Source of the DNA: Utricularia gibba
Lineage: Eukaryota > Streptophyta > Magnoliopsida > Lamiales > Lentibulariaceae
Assembly: GCA_002189035.1 (NCBI GenBank)
Contig: CM007989.1
Coordinates: 3,100,001-3,164,000 of the forward strand
Direction: 5' to 3'
DNA length: 64,000 nucleotides
Made by a program: the position numbers and the translations under genes. The notes under the pieces were generated by a model that was not told the origin of the DNA, did not search any database, and saw only the letters and a program-made list of their open reading frames with translations. Of the stretch, positions 1-11,728 are shown piece by piece. The number at the start of each line of letters is the position of its first letter. Position 1 is the stretch's first letter.

Positions 1-651
1 GATCTAGATCATAGAACAATGTCTATAAGGAGATGCCAATACTAGCATCGGCCATGTACACCAAACAGAAAACTAACAATAATCTAGTAGTATTGGGACT
101 AAGAAATCAGCAATGCTAACTTAAAGATTAAGAACAAGCCAGTGGTATCCTACTTTTCATTCAAATGGAAAAAAAGATGATGGGAATATACTGACAAAAC
201 ATGATTCAATTTAGCATTATTAGTTTTCAGCATTGCAAATTTCTTTCCCTTTACTATAGTTGTACTCGGTCTGGTATGCCACACCCCCGCCCCACTTATC
301 CCCACTTATCCCCTCGCTGACATTCCATTTTGGGCACCTTCAGTCATCAACTTTTAAAGTTCCCAAGCGGGTACAAGCACTGACAAAAGAATTAGATAAT
401 TTCTTCAAAACTGACGATTTTAGCTTCGCTTCCAAATCCTAATTCCAGAAAAATAAAAATTTTAAACGTCGATATCAGTATATGTTTAGTAGATAATTGC
501 ATTAAACATCCAACACGGCTCGGAGACTGTGTTCCATCGCCAAATGACCAACTAAAAGGCATGAAAGAGCTCCAAGAAGCAAGTGTGATTCAACCCGTCC
601 ATGGCGAGAATTGAAAGAAATAGCATAACAGTCAGAGAAGCATGGAACCTG

Positions 652-807
652 TTCTTTCCGTTCATCTCCACTTGAAATCGACGCAGAGACGGTTGCGCTA
701 GCCGATCGGACAGCCGTGCTCGCATTTGAAGAGATCGTCTTGATGCAAGAAGAAACAATCCTCAAAGAACTCGGCAACTTGCCATTTCTCCCCATGGCTT
801 TCTTCAT
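652..807 (-). CDS. ATG18: Autophagy-related protein 18g/h-like, first exon only (gene continues beyond left edge)
   Basis: The first exon encodes about 50 residues beginning MKKAMGRNGKLPSSLRIVSS and followed by a Ser/Ala-rich stretch (SNASTAVRSASATVSAS) that ends near DERKEQ. This is the N-terminal signature of plant ATG18g/ATG18h, the large WD40/BCAS3-domain PROPPIN proteins that bind phosphoinositides on autophagosomal membranes. After EQ the frame becomes unlike the family, and a GT donor follows directly, so the exon should stop near position 652 and the WD40 part lies left of the window. Positions 1-650 would then be intron 1, and I see no coding similarity in them. An alternative start is the second Met four codons downstream. 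The assignment rests on the N-terminus alone, so g versus h cannot be decided. Confidence 0.7.
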
Positions 808-1576
808 CGCCTATCAATTCTTCTCCCCCTTTCCCCGTGATTACCTCCTCCGTCGGCCTTTCGCCACCGCCACCGACACAAAAAACACTTCCTCCTCCAC
901 TCCACCGCCTCCACCCACCGACACGTGAACGGCTACTCCTCTGATCATCGAATTCAAAGATCGTTCAACAAACAAAAAACTGTAACAATCGCGCGAATTT
1001 ATCAAATCAATTCGAAGATATCTTCAAGAATTTCGACTTTGACTTGAAGCGAAATCCATATCCGCATTAACTTGGAGCCACAGTTGGTGCATATCCATCC
1101 ATATATAGAAGAAGCTCTGTATTGAAGTTGCTTGCGCTTCACAATTCTATCCTCAGTTAAAAATAATAATAATAAATAAAATAAAATAAATAAAGAGCCC
1201 AATACCTTGAATAGTTTATTACTCGGTCTTGGGTTGAGCCCAAACTGGACCCGGCCCATTATAATATTTTATTTACGTAAAAAAATGATAAAAAATTCAA
1301 GAAACAAACTTCATCATCATAATCTCAACTAATCGCAGTACTTTACTTGAAATCCACGGCATGGGGATAATTAAGCGTTGTGGCGTGACCTCTGTATGGT
1401 ATTCAAGTTATCATGTCTTGAAGCACAATCTGTCCTTCATGATAACCGTCATTTTTCTCACCCCCTGAACCCAAATCTCTGCTTTCTTCAATCCCACATT
1501 CTTCTACTGTAAAAAGATACTGTCTTGAATTGTCTTCTTGTTCTAAAGTTCAGGCTTTTCTGTGAGTACTTGCTGA
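808..1576. promoter_or_regulatory. Shared divergent intergenic region between ATG18-like and RBK-like genes
   Basis: The two genes diverge from this 770-bp stretch. It holds a pyrimidine-rich tract, an ACACGTG element near 921-928 close to the ATG18 side, and GGCCC/GGGCC-type site II-like motifs near 1196-1260 (AGCCCA, CCGGCCCATT). No open reading frame with family resemblance is present. Promoter function is inferred from position only. Confidence 0.4.
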
Positions 1577-3196
1577 ATGTCGTCTTCCCCTGTAACAGTT
1601 CTTGAGGACCTGCTGAATGGGTCTCCATCGGATTCTCCCGATCACACGACGTCGTGTTCGATAGGATCTAGTGATGCAGAGCCGGTGGCAGGACTGTGTC
1701 ACTACAAGCAACGGCTTGCTGCATTGCCAAGAGGGATAGCAAGTGTTGTGATGAGGTGCAGGTTCAAGCACCAAGCATCTGACTGTTCGGTGCCCCATTT
1801 AAAGCATTTCAAGCTCAAAGAACTTCGAACCGCAACGAGAGACTTTTCTACCGGTTCCCACTCTGCATAATCTTGTATCCTTTTCACCGGTAGAATGTAA
1901 AGTCTGAAGCTTTGGTCAACAGATTGCTTGATCGGAAGGGGCTCGCACGCGGAGGTGTATCAAGGACGTTTCCGGGACGGGACGGTGGCTGCGATCAAAC
2001 GATACAAGGGTAGAAGTGTGAAGGAAATGGAAGAGGAATTACTTCATGAAGTTGGGATGATGGCTCACCTGAATCATCCAAACACAGCAAAGGCGATGGG
2101 GTATGGAGTTGAAGGAGGGATGCATCTTGTTCTTGAGTTTGCTCCACTCGGAAGCTTATGCTCTCTCCTTCATAGTGAGTGATGATGCTTCACTCACAGT
2201 CCCATGTGTGCTGCCTGCTTGATTCTTCTGTTGTTTCTGGGCAGACTCGAGCAGGAAAATGGAGTGGAATGCTCATTACAAGGTTGCAGTCGGGACGGCT
2301 AGAGGGCTACTGTACCTTCATGAGGTCTGTGGGAGAAGGATCATTCATAGAGATGTTAAGGCAGCAAATGTGCTGCTATCTGAGGATTTTGAGCCACAGG
2401 TTCTTCTCTCTGCTGCATAGTGCATAGTGCTCAACTTGATCCAAATTTGAGTCTTTTGTCTTAAACTTGGCTTTGAATCAGATATGTGATTTTGGACTAG
2501 CACGATGGCTTCCAAGGCAATGGACTCATGTTGTTGTTCCGAATGCAGAAGGCACATTCGGGTTCGTTCCACTCCGATGGCTTCTCGATTTCTACAGATT
2601 CAGGCTACAAACTTAGCAGCTCCTCCCCTGCTCATGTGATCAATGCAATTTGTATGCAGTTATTTAGCACCTGAGCTGCTGTCACAAGGGGTGGTGGATG
2701 AGAAAACTGATGTCTTCGCATTCGGAGTGCTGCTTCTGGAGCTGGTAACAGGGCGAAGAGCGCTGGATTACTCAAAGCGGAGCCTTGTCATGTGGGTGAG
2801 CTTCTGAACTTTTCTTTGCTTCAAAACTTAAGGCTTCACATGCTTGTGCAATGCAAAGACGAGGCCGATGTTGAGGAAGAACAAGATGAAGGAGCTCATT
2901 GATGCTAGGCTTGGACATGAATACAACATGGTGGAGCTGAATCTTGTCTCCCTTGCTGCTTCCCTATGCATCCAGGAAAGTGTTTCACTTCGGCCACGCA
3001 TGAACCAGGTAGGCTGAACACTGATCTACTGGCATCATTCCATTGCTACTTCCATATAAGCTTTCGATAAAAATGGCAGATTCTATTGATTCTGAAGGGA
3101 GGATGTGGAAGCTTGGAGCTGATGAGAAATGGAGTGGATATCTCAAGTTGTCAGAAGTTCTATCAGCAACTTTTTAGCTCAAATGGTGGGCATTAG
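1577..3196 (+). CDS. Receptor-like cytoplasmic serine/threonine kinase, RLCK-VI RBK1/RBK2 type
   Basis: Seven exons can be joined in frame: 1577-1853, 1923-2174, 2245-2399, 2482-2561, 2660-2795, 2859-3008 and 3080-3196, giving 388 residues with canonical GT-AG borders. The N-terminal 80 residues are Ser-rich; the kinase domain follows with the glycine loop [10 protein letters not shown], the VAIK-type lysine (AAIKRYK), the catalytic loop [11 protein letters not shown] (ICDFGLARW) and APE (YLAPELL). There is no signal peptide or transmembrane segment, so it acts in the cytoplasm. RBK kinases bind ROP GTPases and work in polarity and pathogen responses; that role is family knowledge. Arg before the catalytic Asp marks an RD kinase. 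Upstream 1490-1576 is the 5' leader. The gene looks intact. Confidence 0.88.
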
Positions 3197-3600
3197 CAGA
3201 AATATTGGCCTGTCCTTTGTACCATTTTCCCCTTAGAACAACACACTGAATTTGATTGCAATGATTTAGAAGCAGCTGTTGCGAATTTTCCGAGGTTTCC
3301 GCCACTAGGCCGTAATCACGACAACGAAGCACAGGATGACAAACCTGGTAAGAGGAGACATGGTAAGGAGGGCTGGCTGGCAGGCTGGGGCCTCATTGCA
3401 TGATTTGACTCTGACCCAGAGAGCCGATCTGTCACGTAACGGTTCTTGAGACCTGATAAGAAAGAAACCCAATTCCCCCTGAAAAATCTCCATGGATATC
3501 ACAACCACAACGGCGAACCAAACGGAGAACGTGGCACTCGTTTCAGTTTCGTTACCTTAGGCTCCTATAATCCACATATCCCAGTTTCCGGACAGCAGCC
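3197..3600. other. Intergenic region, RBK 3' flank and sugar transporter promoter
   Basis: About 400 bp between two same-strand genes. It contains the kinase 3' flank and, near 3520-3600, the probable leader of the transporter. The short minus-strand frame across 3305-3508 resembles no family known to me. Nothing else is recognised. Confidence 0.4.
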
Positions 3601-6284
3601 ATGACGAAGAATCACGACAACGAAATCGTTGACGAGCCGGAAAGCCTCCGCGCTTCACTTATTTCGCCAGATGAGTCTGGAGGAGGATGCAAGGAAGAAA
3701 GATTCATGGTGTACTTCACTACATTTGTAGCCGTCTGTGGGTCTTACGCATTTGGATCTTGTGTAAGTTCCAGTTGAGCCTTTTTCACGGAATACAAGAT
3801 GATTTGTGCCTGATAGAGAATTGTCCAGGCCGGGTACTCATCACCGACGCAAGATGCTATTAGAGAAGACGTGAAACTATCACTTGCAGAGGTTAGTTGG
3901 ATCACTGCTGGCTTGAAGATGAGTTTTTCTTTCACTGCTTGATCTGTGTTTCTGTATGCAGTACTCTTTGTTTGGCTCTATACTCACTTTTGGAGCCATG
4001 ATTGGAGCAATAACAAGTGGCAAAATTGCAGACCTCGCTGGCCGCAAAGGGTAAGTTCAAATTGTAATAAAAACAGCTTTGCTGCACTGAGAATAAGGTG
4101 CCGAGGTTAAAAAATATATATATGGGGCAGGCGATGCTGATATCAAGTGGATTCTGCATAGCAGGGTGGCTAGCCATTTATTTTGCCAAGGTAATGAGAG
4201 GAGAAGCCAGTGATCGGAGCTCTTGATCGATAATCCGAGACTTGATCCATTTATCCTGTAAATTAACAGGTAGCCACGGTTCTAGATGTTGGAAGATTGG
4301 CTACTGGATACGGAATGGGGCTCTTTTCCTATGTGGTAAACTTGAAGTCTCGGTTGTAATCATACTGCCCTTCAGAGATAACAGCTTCAGAGTTGTTCAG
4401 GTTCCTGTGTTTATTGCTGAAATCTCCCCCATGCGTCTAAGAGGTGCATTGACAACCATAAACCAGGTGAACTCTTAGAGCAGTCAAGATCTGAGTATAT
4501 CCATAATGAGTAAACACAAGTTACTCTTTTTCCTCGTTGGAACTCTGTCTGCAGCTCATGATTTGTACTGGAGTATCGGTATCGTTCATAATCGGAACGG
4601 TGCTAACATGGAGGACGCTAGCATTAGTTGGTAAGTCGGTCAATGTTCATGCAATTTCCCCATTCAATCAGCTGAAAGCAGGAGTTCAACTTTTGCAGGC
4701 ATAGTCCCTTGTGCTATTCTGGTGTTAGGCCTTTTTATCATTCCGGAGTCTCCTAGATGGCTTGTAAGTATCGTTGAATATCGCATTCAGTATCCATATG
4801 TGCATCTTTCTGTAAGTCCATAAATCCTCCCTGGTCAGGCAAAACAAGGACGGCAGAAAGAATTTGAAGCCTCCTTGAAGAGACTGAGAGGGAAGGATGC
4901 AGACATCTCTGAAGAGGCTGATGAAATTCAGGTAGGAAAATCAGTTCTTTAAACAAATTCATACCGAGTTTTTATGAGAGATTTCCTCCACAGGATTACA
5001 TAGAAACTCTAGAGAGACTTCCCAAGGCCAAAGTTCTTGATTTGTTCCAAAGAAGATATCTAAGCTCAGTCACCGTACGGATGGATGCATTCCTTTCTGA
5101 AAATTCTGACCCCTTAACCAAAAAGATTTGCCTTGACAATTTGCAATGCTAAAACAGATCGGAGTCGGCCTCATGATCTGCCAACAACTTGGAGGAATAA
5201 ATGGAGTATGCTTCTATACCAGCAGCATATTTGAGTCATCAGGTAAAACTGAAATAAGGATGGTCACTGCATAAATGCAATGCTTGTTCAAATAATGGAA
5301 TCTCCACACAATGTGCAACATTATGAGCTGGGGTAAACCGGGGCCATATTAAATCTTCTATATTATGTAACAGGATTCCCAGCTGATATCGGTACAATTA
5401 CATACGCAATTCTCCAGGTTGTGATCACTGCAATAGGGGCCATTTTGATTGACAGGGCTGGAAGGAAACCTCTCATAATTGTAAGATTCACCCATCCTTG
5501 TGTCTTGTATTTGTAACTCCATTCAATGTAACCAACATCAGTGCAGATTTCTGGAGCTGGCCTGGTCCTCGGTTGCCTGATGACGGCTGTTTCATTCTTT
5601 CTCAAAGTGAATACTCGCACTCCCTTGCTATCTCAGTTTTCTCCTTTTTTTCAGCAATTTGATTGAGAAAAATGAGTTCATGCCCTTTATCAGGATGCCA
5701 AACTTGCAACTGAGGCTGCTCCAGCGCTTGCCGTCACTGGTATATTGGTAATCTTATTTCCCATCAATCCAGTGACATGTTTTTACTAGAGGTCTTTCAC
5801 TTGGAAAAAATGCAATCTTCAGATCTACATAGGTTCCTTTTCTATCGGAATGGGAGCTGTTCCGTGGGTGGTGATGTCTGAGGTTCGTGTCTCTAAGCTG
5901 CTTTAGCGGGAAACTTCCGAGAAATGACTAAGAACTGAGTTCATATTGCAGATATTTCCAATAAACATCAAAGGAGTAGCAGGCAGTTTTGCAACACTAG
6001 TGAACTGGTTCGGAGCATGGGCTTGTTCTTACACTTTCAACTTCCTCATGAGCTGGAGTTCCTATGGTAACAAAAAATACAAAATCTTCGTCTACTTCGC
6101 ATAGCTTTCGATTCTTACCTCGGGAAAGTAACAGACATAGTTACAAGTCCGGTTATGTTTTTTTGCAGGAACATTCATTCTTTATGCAGCAGTGAATAGT
6201 CTTGCTATTGTGTTTGTGATCAAAGTGGTCCCTGAAACTAAAGGAAGAACTCTGGAACAAATACAGGCAGCCATAAACTCGTGA
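3601..6284 (+). CDS. ERD6-like monosaccharide transporter (MFS), frame broken by one base between exons 3 and 4
   Basis: Seventeen exons encode a 12-helix MFS sugar carrier of the ERD6-like/ESL group, which moves monosaccharides by facilitated diffusion or proton coupling, usually at the tonoplast. Visible marks are the N-terminal [20 protein letters not shown], the GRKG loop between helices 2 and 3, [35 protein letters not shown] and [11 protein letters not shown]. Exon 1 is 3601-3762; the last exon ends in TGA at 6282-6284. Exons 5 to 17 join cleanly. Exon 3 ends at 4050 after two bases of a codon, but exon 4 (from 4131) is read correctly only from its first base, so one base is missing, probably a G at the GG/GGG exon start. 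It is either an assembly deletion or a real lesion. The gene converges on the DNase-like gene downstream. Confidence 0.85.
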
Positions 6285-6810
6285 TTTCTCACCAGATTCA
6301 CAATTACCTCTATCTGTTTTTGTTGTTCCCCTGAACTACTGTGCCTTGCATGAATTGAACGTGAATACTGCACCGCCCTGTACTCCAATTTAAGCAGATG
6401 AATATATCTGATAGTATTGAATCAGAATATAAAACTATCAAACTAGAGAAGAACATAGAGAACTGAAGCATCACACAGTGATGCTGATTCCTATGCCATT
6501 TTCCACATCCATTCCAATGTTGATTTTTTTCGTTGAACAATCGATGGTTATTTCTGGATCACCGCCGCTGACGAGTACCTTTGAATGCAGGGAGATCCTT
6601 CGCAAAACACATCGAAGAGATCTCCGCCGCTGACGACGTACTCGAGAAACCCGTCGCCGCTGGCGGCAATGGTATTGTGCATATTTCTCGAATATAAGTT
6701 AATTTTTTTAATATCAATTAGCGGGATTTTAATATCCACCATGTTCGGTAGAAAATAAAATGTAATTATATGCCAGTCCACATGTCGTAATACGATTGGT
6801 TGGTTCTATT
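6285..6810. other. Convergent intergenic region with a short repeated GC-rich motif
   Basis: Convergent 3' ends flank this 526-bp stretch. Positions 6561-6670 are GC-rich compared with the surroundings and repeat CCGCCGCTGACGA-type text at about 6562-6573 and 6624-6635, plus a variant CGCCGCTGGCGG near 6655. The minus-strand frame here reads FLEYVVSGGDLFD, faintly like kinase subdomain V, but it is too short to call. Confidence 0.3.
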
Positions 6811-8680
6811 CTAGCCTGAGCTTGTACGGAGAAGATGAAGCGTCTTCAATGCCTTGGTTCTATTCTTAGCCGACCTTGACCTTGGAGTGTGGCAATGCGG
6901 CTCCGTACTACTAACGGTGGGCACCTTCATCACGTCCACCTTCACTACGTGATGATCAGAGGTCCCTTTTGATGAAATCACGGAGTATGATCCGGGGACA
7001 AACTTGTACGGCGATCGCGACGACGACAGTAAGTAGTCGACTCTGGTTCCGTACTTGCACGTCCCTTGTACACCTTCGTGTTGAAGACAGCGAGATTACA
7101 AACGAATCCAGACCATGAAGCGAGGTTAGTTTCAGTATGTACTCTGTCCCTTGGCGATCATGACGACGGCCTCGCATTCCCCGGCGAAATCCTTGGCGTC
7201 GGTGTATCCCACCTTCTTCAGCTGCTTCATCACCTCGGATTTAGGTGTTGGTTTTCCCATTTCTTCGTAGTACTGTGATGAAATACATTGTCGGGTTTCA
7301 GTCATGAATCGTCGATCAGTATGAAGGTAAATGGTGTATGTAACCTTCACTATGTCTCCCCATCTTTCGTCTGAATAATCAGTTTCGTCGAGGGCGTTTA
7401 GGCCTCCGGCCAAGATATGCGGAACTGTTGTGGATTTGATTATGGCGTTTACCTGCTCCATCCTCCAGTTCTCGTCTAAGTGATCAAGGAGTGTGCACAG
7501 CATGTTGATTTCTCCTGCTTGAGGTACTTCAATGGTGGCCTTCAGTACAATCCTGCATCAGTGACATGTTGACAACTTCTATACTACAAGGAGAAATTAG
7601 AGCTTATGATTGCTCCATTAAAGACGAAGACTCGCAGTGCTGGTACTCTGGAAAGCTTGAAAGCCACTCATCATAGCTACTCTTTCTCCTCTACAAGACA
7701 TCGCCATGTGCAGAAGAGTATTATTCTATTTATTGAAACACCCCACATGGTTGAAAGCATGGCCTTTACTTCAACGAAAGCCAGCCATGAAAATTAGAGT
7801 ACCCTTTTCTCTGTTCTTTCGCCATTGAAGTGCTCTTAAAAGCTTGGTACTTTGATTGACAATCTGGGAAGACAGTAAAAAGGTGAAAAAGGGGAACCCG
7901 ATTCTCACCTGAAATCAGAGTCGTCGAAGATTTTGTGAGCTTTCCATTTCTTGATCGGCCACTTGGAAAGAATGGCGTTTCCGAATTGAGGAGCCCAGCT
8001 CTCGGCAAACACAAATGTCATTCCGAGAGCAGCTGCTAAATCAGATAATGGCTTCATATTCTTCTCCTCCTCTGCCTTCACATCCTGCAGAGCCAAAATG
8101 TCGGCATCCAAATCTCTCAAGACTTCGAAAATGGTTCGATTACTCTGATAATCCATTGCGCTTTTTGAACATAAGGGAGCCTTCCCTTTGAGGATTTTCC
8201 CGGAGCTACTCTCGGGGTTCGAAGGTGAAGGCAAATCCTCTGTCTCGAGGATCAAGCGTCCACTCCTGCTCAACGAAATCTCATTATCGGGTAAGTTGAT
8301 AGACACCCGTAGTGATTTGGAATGGCTGTTTTGATTGGGATGCAGGGGAGAATTTTTGAGTATGCTCCTGGACGAGCTTTCAATTTCCGAACTTCCGACT
8401 CCAAGCTGTTTGATAAAATGCCGCTTTGAGGAACAGCTTGCGCCATGGAGAAAAGGGAAGCATTGAATGTCGCTACCCGTATCGGCCTCACCGAAATCCC
8501 TGGTTCAGTACCGCAACTGATCACCGACGAGGGACCGCAGCTATTCCTATGATCGAATCGGGTTCTTGAATTCGACTTCACGAGTTTCTTGATGACAATA
8601 TTTGGCTTCGACCGGCGGCGGACGCTCCACCCGAGATGGCGGTAGAAGCGGCGCAGGTTGTTGGTGAAAGCTTTCAGCAT
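6811..8680 (-). CDS. DNase I-like endonuclease/exonuclease/phosphatase-fold protein (At3g21530-like), frame broken once
   Basis: The minus-strand gene starts at ATG 8678-8680 (MLKAFTNNLRRFYRHLGW) and ends at TAG 6811-6813. The N-terminus carries IRVATFNASLFSMA, the opening strand of the EEP fold; then SINLPDNEISLSR, a DADILALQDVKAEEEKNMKPLSDLA-type block with the metal-binding Glu region, ESWAPQFGNAILSKWPIKKW, HLDENWR, ILAGGLNALDETDY and near the end GTSDHHVVKVDV, the terminal SDH motif. This matches the plant DNase I-like family represented by At3g21530. Exons run 8680-7909, 7552-7345, 7272 to about 7150, and about 7072-6811. In exon 1 the frame must shift by one base near 8380-8425 to pass from SMAQAVPQSG to RSILKNSPLHPN. 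No splice sites of workable spacing explain it. Substrate is unknown. Confidence 0.8.
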
Positions 8681-9841
8681 TTTTGGGTACACGAAAAAGG
8701 TGAGCTTTGATGGTGTAGCGACGCCATTTTCGGAGGTGCAGCACGAGATGTGCCTGACGGGGAAGAAAAATGAGAATGTAATGAGAGGTACTGTTCACGA
8801 CGAAGATTCTGTAAGGTTGAAACGTGAAGGGAGGTGACGCTTTCTTTTGCTTTCAGGTTGAAAAAGCAGAAAACTCAGCTTTGTTGCTTTGAGGAAGAAG
8901 GTGGAATATATGACAAATATACATACTAAAATATGCCAAAATAATAATATAAAATTAAAAGTCATTCCTAACTCATGTATCGCGCCATTTTTGGGACGAT
9001 ATTGCCCCCACATTGGTAAGTACTCGTTTGGACTTACCAAAGTAATAAAAAGGAAAAAGGATTCCAACTGCCTCCACTCACATTTTAATATTTAAATTTA
9101 TTTAAATACCTTTTTAAAAAAGTATTATTTATTATTTGCAATATATTCCAATTTTTAAAACAAATATTAAACTTAATTATTAACAGTTAACAAGCTAGAT
9201 TATCAGTTAACATGGTCATGTGTTTGAGAATTAAATTAGAAATAATTATTTTTCCTTAGAATGAATATAAAAATGATTTTAAAAATACAGCTGTATCTGA
9301 TTAAGGATATTTAATAATAATATTATTGTTATATGTGAAAAAAAGGAATGAATTTGACTTTATTTCAGTGAAGGAAGGAATGTTGCTACAAAAGCAACAA
9401 CTGTGCAAAATGCCAACTGGCAGATACCTTCAAACAACAAATAATAGACAGAAGGGAATGGAATTTTGCACCAGATTCATAAAAAAATAGATAAATAATA
9501 AAATTTGATATTAATTATTATTTTATTGATAAATAATAGTAATTGGAATTAAATAATATTGATGCAATAAATTGGAATATTAATTAATAATTGCTGTGGG
9601 CTGGAGAAATGGAGGAGAAAATGAAATGCGGGATGGGCCATTAATAGAAGTCAATGGCATTGGTGGCTTTTGAAAGCCCAATTAAATTTGGGCTTAGGGT
9701 CGACCCTCACATTCGCCTGTGTGTATATATCTATATATATAACAAGCTGAATATGAAAAGAGCGATTATTTCTTGCGATTCGCGAAAGCAGATCCTACGG
9801 CTTCCTCGGAGCAACCGTGAAAAGTGATTAACCGGAGGGCT
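8681..9841. other. AT-rich divergent intergenic region upstream of DNase-like and CW-MBD genes
   Basis: Roughly 1.16 kb, strongly AT-rich from 9060 to 9600. Near the right end are site II-like GGGCC/GCCCA motifs (9634-9700) and a TATA-like run, TATATATCTATATATATAA, at about 9722-9740, a plausible promoter for the CW-MBD gene. No gene was found. Confidence 0.45.
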
Positions 9842-11409
9842 ATGGATACTTACGCGACGCCGCCAGCGGTAAAGAAGAAAAAGCGGAAGTCTCTTACATG
9901 CTTGAAATCAGATCCGAGAAAATTCCTCAAGGTGTGTTTAATCTTTTGAATTCTCTCCTCATTGAGAATTGTGTTTGTTTCCACCCTTGATTGGATGTCT
10001 TGACCACGTTTACTGCGATTTTCTGTGATTGATGTGGATTTCTGAGTTTCCTCATTGTTGTTGTCTTGGAGAAATATATCTCGGTTCGCGAACTTGTTGC
10101 TTTTGAAACTTTAGCATTTTTTTCGGTACTGTGGATGGAAATAAGATGGATAGGTAGCAGCTAATTTAAACATGGGGAGAACAGACGTATAATTCATCAC
10201 GATCCTGAGTATTTTGATATGTTCTTTCCAATGGTTAAAATTTGCCCTCGGAAAGCTTTATTTCCATTTCCAGAGGCAATAGAAATGGTGTTGTTGCTGG
10301 CGATAGCTGATTTTGACTTTTTTCGAAGCGTGACTTTCGTTATGAAATTAGTTAGTAGTTAGTTGCTACTGTTTGTCTTGCGTCTTAAGGGCACCCACTT
10401 GGTATCACTGAACGAGAATATGTACTGTCTGTGTCAAAGTGGGAACACTGGTGAAGGTTGTTATCAAGATCACACAGTCCTGCATAAATCGGGTCTTGCT
10501 CTAAATACTAGATGCTGAAGTTGTCCAAAATATATCGAGGATGTCTGCATTGGCTTGTCCAACTTGAAGCCAACAACGTTTTGATTGTCTAGAAAATTGA
10601 CCACATGCAGTGTTGATTGATATCTGCATATATGCTTTTGAATTGCTGCTTGCACCTTTTATTTCCTTGACTTATGCAATGTTCCTGATGGGAGTGAGTA
10701 ATATATTTGAACTAGGCTGCTGCATTTTGTGTGATCTTTTAACACAGGCAGCACCTGCTTGTGTCTGGGAGTATGAGACTTGTCGTTTGTGATTTTTGTT
10801 GTATGCGCTAATGCCTCATCCATTTCCATTTATCCGCATATAATAAAAGATCCATCAGCATCCTATTTCCTTGAAAGATGCTAATTTCATGGTTTTCATG
10901 TTTCCTTTCTATTCTTGACGCTTCAGTATTCCAGCAATCCCTCCAGGATCAGCAGGTGGGCTGTACAGTGCAGTGCATGCTTCAAGTGGAGAGCCATACC
11001 AACAGAAGAAGAGTTTGAGGAGATCAGGAGCAACCAGATAGAGGATGCATTCACTTGTAGCAGGCTACCCAACGTTTCGTGTGATGACAATCAGAACATC
11101 GAGCCAGACACCAAACACACGTGGGTCATCGACAGGCCTAATATTCCCAAAACTCCCCTCGGTTTCAAGAGATCACTGATTATGAGAAAAGATAGTTCGA
11201 AGATGGATTGCTACTACATCACACCAAATGGCCTCAAGCTGAGGTCCATGACTGAAGTCTCCTTGTTCCTGCAGAAGCACCCCGAGTACAATAATGTCAC
11301 TCTGGAAGACTTCAGCTTCACTACTCCAAAGGTCATGAAAGAAACCATTCCGCAACATCTCCTTGTCCACAAGCAGGGGCCTTCAAGTGGCTGCATCGAA
11401 TACAACTGA
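9842..11409 (+). CDS. CW zinc finger plus methyl-CpG-binding domain protein (plant MBD2/MBD4 type)
   Basis: Two exons, 9842-9931 and 10927-11409, join in phase 0 to give 190 residues. Exon 1 encodes a basic, nuclear-localisation-like stretch (KKKKRK). Exon 2 opens with a CW-type zinc finger (WAVQCSACFKWRAIPTEEEF, then FTC and VSC), followed by an MBD: TPLGFKRSLIMRKD, CYYITPNGLKLRSMTEVSLF and LQKHPEY. CW domains read histone H3 K4 methylation and plant MBD1/2/4-type proteins share this CW-MBD order. The intron is about 1 kb, and an unseen small exon cannot be excluded, but the join without one is clean. Length is slightly short for the family. It converges on RRP4 with 319 bp between stop codons. 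Confidence 0.85.
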
Positions 11410-11728
11410 ATGCAAGCCACTCCACATCAACCGCAACCGGCCAAATCCAGTCTTGGACTGAATTGATCAGGTAGCAACTAACTTGACTCATAGCTTAGAG
11501 CCAGACCCTTTGTTGTTGCAGCTTAAAGCTAGTTGTTGTTCATCCTCTGAACAGTTCCAGCTTTTGGACATGCAGATTCGCTGTTTCGCGGCATTCTGCT
11601 TACTCAGATGAGAACCTCAAAAAGAACTTGAAAAATCTTGCATAAAATAAACTGGGGCTCTCAAAGTGTCATCCAAACAAGTAGCGTACAAAACTTGAAT
11701 TCAAAAGCATCACCACTCAGAACGATGA
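11410..11728. other. Convergent 3' flanks of CW-MBD and RRP4
   Basis: This 319-bp stretch lies between the two stop codons and should hold both 3' UTRs. A TTGCATAAAATAAA stretch near 11638-11651 could serve as a poly(A) signal for the plus-strand gene. Nothing else is seen. Confidence 0.4.

Noticed and set aside
1-650. Possible further ATG18 exon
   Set aside because: No WD40-like block was seen on the minus strand; it is read as intron 1.
6548-6781. Minus-strand frame with FLEYVVSGGDLFD resembling kinase subdomain V
   Set aside because: The match is about 13 residues and has no glycine loop, HRD or DFG around it; likely chance in a GC-rich repeat.
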